From positions 868,001-932,000 of the forward strand of contig JAYEVF010000030.1 in NCBI GenBank assembly GCA_036346355.1: a stretch of DNA of 64,000 bases, written 5' to 3'. This stretch comes from Rhipidocladum racemiflorum. Lineage: Eukaryota > Streptophyta > Magnoliopsida > Poales > Poaceae. The notes below the pieces were generated by a model that was not told the DNA's origin, ran no database searches, and saw nothing but the letters and a program-made list of their open reading frames with translations. A program made the position numbers and the translations under genes. This document shows positions 56,161-64,000 of the stretch, piece after piece. Each line of letters starts with the position of its first letter. The first letter of the stretch is position 1.

Positions 56161-57881
56161 GAGTTCGTTTGGTTGCCTGAACGAGGCTGGATGGGATGGA
56201 TCCATCCAGATACCTGTTTGGTTGGGTGGATAGGAATGAGCTAATTTTTTTTTGGTTCGATGGATGAGGATAGATAGGATGAACCAATTTTTTGTTTAGT
56301 AGGATAGATGAGAATTGATGGGCTAGTTATGATGATCTTTTGGTGAAGCTACCTCTTCATGCAACAAATTTAAGCAACATTGAATCAAAGTGCCAAATCA
56401 ACCTAACAAAAGACATAATTAGAAATGTCACTGCATGGAATAATATCAATGACATAACAACCTAACAAGTGACATAACAAGTGAAAAATGTTGGAATAAA
56501 AATAGCAATGAGCCTCTGCCAACATACATCAAATTTCAGCCCACAACATACACCAAATTTCAGCCCACAACATACACCAAATTTCATCCATTGGGCCATA
56601 TGTAATTCTTTCTCTCCTTCTTTTTCTACACTTGATACACAATGCAACCAAAGAAACAACAACATATGCAGAAGCCGCCAATATTAAGATCTTTCTTGTT
56701 CTCCACTTGTCCTCCTACAATGTAAAATTTGTGCCCCATGAATGACAAGCATAGCACATCAATACAAAGTCTGAATCTACAGATTGTTCTAAAATATCAT
56801 GCATATTCTAGTTTATTCCTCCGAAGGTATTAAAGTTTTCAAGCAACCTATCTGGCATGCATCACTTCTTTCAGTATCACAACAGTTAGATTGGTTGTTC
56901 TTTCTTCCATTTGAGAAACCAATACAATGTCTAATATCCTAGTATTATTTTTGTATCAGCCGACACTGCATGCATTGATTGACAAGAACTGATAATGAGT
57001 AATCTAATATAGCAAATCGATTTATACCATATTGTAGAGAAAGAACTTGATATAGATCTGTAGCAAATTATATAGGAAGAACAATATATACCATATTGTA
57101 CTGGATGTTCTTGGTCAGGCCTCTCCTCTGCCGTCGACGTCGGGTCGCGCCCTCCTGCAACCGACGCCGGGTCGCCACCCTCCTGCCGCCAACGTACAAC
57201 CGCCAGCCACCAACGGCGGGTAGTCGCCCTCTGCCGCTCCGTGTCGCGCCGTCCTGCTCCTCCTACGGCTGACACAGGGTCGCTCTGGGTCACCGCCCTC
57301 CTACACCGGGTCTCCACCCTCCTCCCTCTCCGAGTCGCACCCTCCTGCTCTTGCTGCCGCCGACGCCAGGTTGCCACCCTCCTGCACCGGATCACCGACC
57401 TCCTGCGTCGGTCTCCGCCCTCCTTGCCGTCCGGATCTGCCGCCACCCTCCGACCGCGCCTCGCCTACCTTCTCTCGCCCTTCGATCGCGCCCTCCGGAT
57501 CTACCGCCGCCCTCCGACCGCACCTCGCTTGCCTCCTCCCGCCCTTCGACCGCGTCCTCTGGATCTGTAGCACGGCCCTCCGACCACACCTCGCTTGCCT
57601 CCGACCATACCACACTTGCTCGATCTGGGGGAGGCTCGCCTGCTCGATCTAGGGGAGGCTGGGAGAGAGGTGACCTGTTTGTGGAGTGCAGACGCTGAGA
57701 TGCGAGTGGACAAGCTCATCGGTAATTTTTTTGTGGGATCAATCTATCCAACATCTTCATAGAATATTCTCTACAGTTGAATATCCCCATCCAACTCATT
57801 CATCTATCAAAATAATTGAATGATACCAAATACCTGAATGATCTATCCCATCCAGACTCGTTCAGTCAACCAAACTCCACC
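56161..57881. mobile_element. Harbinger/PIF-like element, copy B
   Basis: Same element as 18915-20666, with GAGTTCGTTTGGTT at the left and CAACCAAACTCCACC at the right. The C-rich core (57120-57650) has indels relative to A, as expected for low-complexity repeats. Confidence 0.45.
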
Positions 57882-57886
57882 TAGAT

Positions 57887-58194
57887 TTTTACCGCTCGAA
57901 GCGTCCGCGCGCACTGCGCAACCGCAACTTGCGTGGTCGTACGTGAAATCGGATGGCTCGGCCAAGTGCACGGCGCAGGCGCCACACAAGTACGCCGAGA
58001 CGGCGGCGCTTTCGGCGGCACAGCATTATACTGCCACGAAACTTCAAAAGAGTTCACCGGTCATCGCTCATTAGTCATCAGCCTAGCGTTCTTCCTACAA
58101 TTAGCTAGCTAGCTGCCCAGCTGCTACAGATTTTCTATAGATCTAACCATGCAGATCCTGACCATACTAGAAAGTGGTTATTGGGCTGTCATTG
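57887..58194 (+). other. Ultraconserved island between duplicates (copy B)
   Basis: Identical to 20672-20979 except for one base (58081). It starts at the right edge of the Harbinger-like element and ends where single-base and indel differences become frequent. Function unknown. Confidence 0.6.
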
Positions 58195-58987
58195 TATCCA
58201 GAAGCTACGTGTCGAGCTGGACGTGGACTGCGCCGGCCTCTGACTAATTTCGGTGCAGAGAAAGGCGACCTGCATCCGGTAGGGGTGGGTGACTTGGATC
58301 AGCGAACCTGAGTTTTTGGTTTGTTTTTGTGAATTGGTCTATTTTTTTTTTAAAATTTTGGTATTCATTCAAGTGAAATCGCAAATCTAATGTTTTCTCG
58401 GTCATAAAAGGATTAAGAGACGATACATGTCACATGCTATGATATGGAACAACATTAGGCCTACCTACCGTTGTATGAGGGCACGGTAAACGTCTGCCAG
58501 AAGGTGATAGATTTACAATTTTGTTAGGATAAAAGGCCAAACTTATAAAAAAAAATTGAGGCGAGGAGTGAGAAAAATTTGGATAAGCTGGGCTTGGTCG
58601 AAAAGGGGCTAGTTAAACATGGGGTCGAGCTTTGGGGGCCGTTAGGGCACGGGCATGGACGAGTGAGCTGGCAGACATCGTTTCGGCCCCACACAGTTGT
58701 TGGGATGTCATCGCCACTTAGAGGTGACAATGTGTTGGATATTTCTCGCTCGATCCAGAGCTAGATCCAGTCAAACCTGATTTGGGAAGCAATTTGACTA
58801 TCCAATCGTATCCAGAACGGGATTCGATACTTGAATCCGAATTCAGGATCGAATTCAGAGCAGACAATATCTGATAAATCCAAGATAGGATCCGATTATT
58901 CGATTTTTTCTATAGAATATCCACACTACTGGCCCAAAGAGGCAAAGACTGGCCTAGCTGCCAATACCGAAGAAGTTAAAAACATTC

Positions 58988-59330
58988 AAGGCCAAGTTCG
59001 TCAATGTGGCCGTTGACGCGTGCCGTGCTAATGCATACATGGGCTATGAGCCTATGACCAGCTCCTCGCCGCGTTCCATGACAAGTTATTCTCTCACTTC
59101 ACTGTCCCTCACCGCGACTTGCTTGTGCTACTTGTTGCTGTTTTCGATGGTTTTCTGAGGTCTGACGGGTGGATGGCCGCAGTAAATGTTGGGAACGACG
59201 AGATGGAGCTCGTGGATGCGGTGAGCGAGACGGAGTTCGTACCGACGTACAAGGACAAGGATGAGATTGGATGCTCGTCAGAGACATCCCCTGAAAGTGA
59301 GTTTTGTGTGCCATCTTTTGTGTTGTTTAT
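58988..59330 (+). pseudogene. Exon-like gene fragment, copy B
   Basis: An open frame with [20 protein letters not shown], then [12 protein letters not shown], passes into an acidic tail ([23 protein letters not shown]) and ends next to CCTGAAAGTGAGT, a plausible splice donor at about 59299. The acidic tail is absent from copy A. The family is not recognised. Confidence 0.35.
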
Positions 59331-60207
59331 GAATTAAATTCGTATGCAGTTGCAGCTCATGTTGTTATTCAGCAACACTCCAAGTTGTATAAGTTCATAT
59401 GGAGAGTGCTTAATTAGGTTTATGGATTGGTTTGGTGTTGGATTGGATGCAATAGCACGTGAGATTTGAAAATCAAGAGCTTCTGGTGCCCTTTTGTGGT
59501 TAATTCTAGTTTTCCTTTGCCTGATAAATGGTTAGTTTGAGTTCAGTTAATGATCGATCCGGTAGCAACATATATGTAGGAAATGGGGATCTCTCGGTTA
59601 TTGTGATACAATACAGTTTGGTTGATATTATATTGTTACATCAATGGTCAGTACTTCGGTAATAGGTAGGTTAATACACAGTACTTATGTGGTAGTTGTC
59701 TAATTGGTATGATCACTCGATCAGTACTTGATAATTTATGTACCAATGCATAGATACTCTTGCCATTTCATGGTCAGTACTTACTTCATTATGGTGGATG
59801 GTGGACTGTGATTTGGTTGATATATAACATGCTATTATGGTCATGTACTCATGTGATTTGATTCAATATATATTAGTCTATGTACGTGTGTACTATATGT
59901 ATATCTTTATCCGTTTCTGATTCAAATCTGTCACGTGCCTGTATCTCGAATAATTCGAATTCATATCCATATCCATTTTCAAATTTAGAAAAAAAATAAT
60001 TAATTAAAATTTGAAAAAAATTATATCCACTCGTATCTAACGTATCTAATCTGGCGCATAATAGCTGGCTTGCCTAGTAGGGGCCCTAACCTGTAACCAT
60101 CGTGTTAAACCCTTTTCTTCCCCTTTGCCTTGTTGCACTATCTTTCTTTTTTTTTCTTTCTTACCATAAAAGTTGCCGCCTTAGATTTGGAGAGCTGATC
60201 TTTAGAT
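59331..60207. other. AT-rich sequence, no gene recognised
   Basis: Intron-like low-GC sequence with several AGTACTT/GGTCAGTAC words. From about 59900, TATCCATATCC and ATCTGTCACG words resemble old hAT subterminal DNA. Left flank of copia element 2. Confidence 0.4.
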
Positions 60208-60426
60208 TGTTAGGAAACCGGATTCGTATCCGATATGGACTCTTCCTTATCTCTAAGCAGAACCGCTATATATAGGAGGCAGGGGGTCACCCCATTGTAC
60301 ACAAGCATACAGAATAATAAAGCAGACCCGTTCCTCCTCATATTGTGTCTCTCGCCCTCTCTCTCTGTTCTCCACTTGAGATCTATTAGGCAACCCCGGA
60401 CTATTCGATAGCGAGGTTGTCTAACA
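60208..60426 (+). repeat. 5' LTR of copia element 2
   Basis: 219 bp starting TGTTAGGAAACCGG and ending GTTGTCTAACA, followed by CGTTATCAGCACGAAGC as in element 1. Confidence 0.93.
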
Positions 60427-61548
60427 CGTTATCAGCACGAAGCTCTACCGGAGAAAGATTGAAAAGGTGAGAAGAGGTGAGACGCGGGATTAATCTGATC
60501 TCGTATGAATCTATAGATTTGATGTAATCTTGTATGAATATTTGTACGCATCTAATGCGCGCATCTAGTACTGTTTTCGTCATCGTGGCACGAAGCTACA
60601 CGTGATGATTTTTACAGGAGTCAACACGAAGCCACGAGCATACACGGCACGAAGCCACCGCTGCTTGCTAGCTATGCATGGAAAAACAGGAGTGGAAGAG
60701 CAGTTGCATGCTCGCATGCATGCTTGCTAGCAGCCGCATGCGTGGAAGAGTAGTTACATGCTCGCATGCATGTTTACTAACTTTGCATGCTTACTAGTTT
60801 TGCATACTCATGCATAGAAGAGCATATCGCACGACCATGGCTCGAAGCTATTACCGAGCGCCGCTCCATCGGCTCGCTAGCCGCACGCACCCCCCATGCG
60901 GCAGGAAGCCACCGACCGTCATGCGTGATGAAGCTGTGCCCTGGTCTCGCTCGGCCACACCTGCGTCGCCCCGGCCCGAAGCCGACTGCAGCACATCACA
61001 CGAAGCAGTGCCGCACCGGCCGCCACGGCTCCGCGCGCACAAAGCGTCGCCGGAGCCCACCGCACTCGGGCCACCGGCTCCCCGCCGAACTGACGAAGCC
61101 GCAGATCACCTCGCCCAGCAACAAAGCATCGCTGCGCCGCCCACCCGCGCATGAAGCTCAGGTGGCCGCTGCTGTTCCATCGGCGTCTGGTCGTCGTGCA
61201 CGCAGCTACAACCCGGTGACGGCCGGCCGGGCGCCCGCCATCACCCAGCCGACCTGGCTCGCCGCCCGACTCTGCCGTCTTGCCGACGCGTTGCCCGCGC
61301 CATTGCCGCCGCCGCCGGTCGCCGCGTCTGCCGAACTCTGCCGCCGCGTCAGTGCCGCTGCCGCCCGCCAGCGTCAGTTGCCGCCCTGCTGCCGCGTCAG
61401 GCTGCCACACCTTCTGCCATCACGCGCGAAGCGGCTCGCTGCCGCGCAGCTCGCTGCAAACTTCGCCGCCGGCTCGCGTCGACAGCCTGCCGCCTGTCGC
61501 GCGCATCCGCCGAAGCCTCGCTGTGCCCAAGAAATCGTGTAGCGCCCA
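60427..61548 (+). other. Non-coding leader of copia element 2
   Basis: No gag. It contains GGCACGAAGCTAC/CACGAAGCCAC repeats (60580-60660) and a GCATGCATGCTTGCTAG cluster (60710-60800). A GC-rich stretch (60840-61530) opens Arg/Pro/Ala-rich frames on both strands that look spurious. It joins the protease at AAATCGTGTAGCGCCC, exactly as element 1. Confidence 0.6.
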
Positions 61549-62699
61549 ATGGAGGAAATATGCATTGTTGATAGTGGCACAACAAATACCATCTTAAGAG
61601 AGTCGAAATACTTCCAGACGATCACGAAGAACGCTGGAAGGATAATGAAAATCGCAGAAAGCGATACGCATATAATAGGCTCAAGAAGAGCCACAATTAT
61701 ATTGCCAATGGGTACAACTTTGGTAATTGATGAAGCCTCCTTGTACCCTGAATCAACACACACTCTCTTAAGTTTTAACAGATATCCGCACCAATGGGTT
61801 TCACGTAGAAACCAATAAAGAAAATGGCAAAGAGCATTTGTGCAGTATGAAGCACGCGGAGTATGAAAAATGGTATTAAGAAAAATATCCCTCATATGAA
61901 TCTGGGTTGTACTACACGATAATCAATGCACACGCAGTGTATACTTATTTGAAGACTGTATTTAGAAGCTCTGAATTATTTTCATTATGACATTGTATAT
62001 TTAGGTCATCCTGGTCTTAGATTGATGAAAAATATAGTTAACAACTAACAAGGTCATGGCATTAATGTTAAGAATTTCCCGAATCACGAAGATTTTGTGT
62101 GCCATGCATGTGCCACCGGGAAATTAATAACTAGATCCTCTGTTATGAAAGTGCAACATGAAATCCCTGCATTCCTGGAACGCATTCAGGGGGATATTTG
62201 CGGTCCGATTCAGCCCTTGTCAGGGCCGTTTCGATACTTTATGGTGCTCATTGATGCTTCCTCGAAATGGTCGCATACATGTTTCTTTGTCAACAAGGAA
62301 TCATGCATTCGCAAAACTGATCTCGCAGATCATCAGAATTAAGAATGCTTTTCCTGATCATCGCGTGAAGTCCATTCGAATGGACAATGCCGGTGAATTC
62401 ACTTCCAAGGCATTTGATGATTATTGCACAAAGAACGGAATAATCTGTTGAGCACTCTGTACGCACGCGTCCATACGCCAAAATGGGCTAGTGAAGCACT
62501 AATAAAAGGATTAAGTTCATTGCCGGATCCGCTCTTGCAGAGTTGTAACTTGCCCAACACTTGTTGGGGACACGCAGATCTGCACGCGGCACTCATCAAT
62601 TATAGACCATCGGCCTACAACATCCATTCACCTATGCAACTAGTGCAAGGGGTCATCCGAAGATTTCCGTCATTAGGGAGAGAATCAACCATTGGATGA
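61549..62699 (+). pseudogene. Copia element 2 protease and integrase
   Basis: DSGTT protease motif at the start, without the TGA of element 1. A frame break comes at about 61778. FVCHACATGKL-type zinc finger and GDICGPIQPLSGPF of the integrase follow (62097-62342), then IRMDNAGEF (about 62370). Several indels disrupt the frame. Confidence 0.85.
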
Positions 62700-64000
62700 A
62701 AAATGCCGGAAATAGTATGGCATTCCATCGATCCCAGCATGACCCTCGCACTAATGAAGCAAATCAAGAAGTCCGGAAGATAATTGATTTGCAGAATCTA
62801 GCAAATGAACTGACCGATCATTTTTGTGATCTGAGAGCGTGGTTAAGTCGCATGTACCAGCAAGAAATGCACCAGAGAGGGTGGAAATACCAAAGAAAAG
62901 CAGAAGGTATCCCTCATCTGTTCAGAGGCCTCAAAGAAAAAGAACAAGAGATCTGGCTTCTCAAACCCAAAGTACCGGAGGCGTCTGGGAAAGCCAAGCG
63001 AGAGGACTTACCACGACCAATCACAAAAGTGCCCCAAAGCAAGAAGGAGCCAGTTGAGACACGGCACTGGAAAGAAGCCTGTGGAAAAGGTAATTCCAGA
63101 TCTGAACCTTCCATTGGAAGAAGCCGCCGGAAATAATGTGTGCGCACACATTGGCGGAGAAAAACTAAAGGAACTTGCTCCTAGAATGGGAAATAGCAAT
63201 GAAGAGCAAGTAGAAGTGCATGAAGCACACCATGACGAAATGGCCATAAATTTTGTAATATCAGGAGAATCAATGAATAGAGCAACAGCCAATGTCGATG
63301 CATACTTTGCAAAGAAGATTGCCACGATCATTAATTATGATCCGAGCCCGCATCTCTCAGAGTGCAAGAAAAGGCTCGATTGGGAAGAGTGGAAGAAGGC
63401 AATCACCGCAGAGTTAGTCTCTCTGAACAAAAGAGAGGTGTTTGGGCACTGTGTGCCGCACGCCTCCCCATATAAACCCGTGAGGTCACAAATGGGTTTT
63501 TGTTACAAGAGAAAGCGAAAACAATGAAGTTGTAAGGTACAAAGCAAGGCTTGTCGCTCAAGGTTTCACTCAACGTCCTGGGGTTGATTATGAAGAAACC
63601 TATTCTCCGGTCATGGCGGAATTACCTTTAGATACTTGATCTCAATGGCGATCAACTTGAAGTTGAAAATGAAGCTAATGGATGTTGTCACGACATACTT
63701 GTATGGAAACTTGGATTCGGAGATATACATGAAAGTACAGGAAGGTATCCCTATCCCGAACCAAGGCAGAGCAAGCGAAACACATGCAGTGTGAAATTGG
63801 AGAAATCACGTATGGTTTGAAAGCGATCGGGAAGAATGTGGTACAATCGCTTAAGTGACTTTCTTTGCAAGAAAGGCTACGAGCAATGAAGATTGTCCAT
63901 GTGTGTTTATACAACGATCCCGAATGGATTTTGTATAATCTCCGTCTATGTAGATGACTTGAACATCATTGGGACGGATGAGGAAATTGAAGAAGCATGC
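62700..64000 (+). pseudogene. Copia element 2 integrase tail and reverse transcriptase (partial)
   Basis: ANVDAYFAKKIATIIN and KKRLDWEEWKKAITAELVSL mark the RT start. The catalytic box region (VYVDDLN) is near 63945, in another frame. The RT is split by at least three indels (about 63525, 63620, 63780). The rest is outside the window. Confidence 0.85.

Larger units (their letters stand above)
51327..59182 (+). repeat. Segmental duplication, copy B
   Basis: Collinear with 8360-22752. It lacks the copia element, the solo LTR and the 17202 MITE, and shows their unoccupied target sites. It has its own insertions at 52830 (SINE), 54057 and 54581 (MITEs), about 600 bp at 52548-53163 absent from A, and a 281-bp deletion at 55400/55401 relative to A. 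Confidence 0.9.
60208..64000 (+). mobile_element. Ty1/copia element 2, same family, cut by window end
   Basis: The 5' LTR (60208-60426) is near-identical to that of element 1. The internal part is collinear from the protease onward, but the leader (60427-61548) is different and GC-rich. Like element 1 it has no gag. Many single-base indels scatter through pol. The 3' end is beyond 64000. Confidence 0.93.

Noticed and set aside
60787..61542. 251-codon ORF in the copia leader
   Set aside because: Arg/Pro/Ala-rich composition, open frames on both strands, no homologue recognised; typical of GC-rich non-coding leader.

Overview
This is a plant nuclear window, most likely from a grass (Poaceae). 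Signs of that are a Stowaway MITE starting CTCCCTCCGTTTC, a Tourist/Harbinger MITE with GGGCCTGTTTGG ends, CACTA elements, GC-rich first exons, and intron-containing genes embedded in nested transposons. The species cannot be fixed from sequence alone; a pooid-type grass is a weak guess.

Layout. 1-8362: minus-strand Ty3/gypsy element of the Tat type (gag, protease, RT, two RNase H domains, integrase, all broken) with an antisense coiled-coil ORF; its 5' LTR is cut short. 8360-22752 (copy A) and 51327-59182 (copy B): two direct copies of one segment about 43 kb apart. A gained a complete Ty1/copia element (10233-17032), a solo gypsy LTR (21322-22130) and a MITE. B keeps the unoccupied sites but gained a SINE, a Mutator-type MITE and a Tourist MITE. 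23909-24572: a Mutator-like element with perfect 9-bp TSD just upstream of the one clearly intact host signalling gene, an AFB4/5-clade auxin receptor F-box gene (24823-27576, three exons). 27841-28740: a small copia LTR with primer-binding site. 28.7-33.9 kb: repeats and no gene I recognise. 33953-37828: a PPR gene (34973-37069) lying between the first and last exons of a GEM-like/GRAM-domain gene whose middle exons are missing, plus an inverted 136-bp piece of the PPR gene. 38339-39191: adjacent Stowaway and Harbinger MITEs. 40854-50670: a full-length CACTA element with exact TIRs and TSD, a broken TNPD-type transposase and a TNPA-type/ULP1-protease gene. 60208-64000: a second copia element running off the window.

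How it works together. Host functions are the auxin co-receptor (nuclear SCF ubiquitin ligase) and an organelle-type RNA-binding PPR protein. Most of the rest is transposon strata. Because several insertions have an empty site preserved in the other duplicate, their relative order can be read directly.

The best leads for something undescribed are: the extreme enrichment of one hexamer (GCCGAT/ATCGGC) on both strands of the gypsy element; a 308-bp island nearly identical between the two duplicates while its flank differs by about 12%; the CACTA element's central cluster of terminal-type repeats around a large tRNA-like palindrome; and the GEM-like gene split around the PPR gene.
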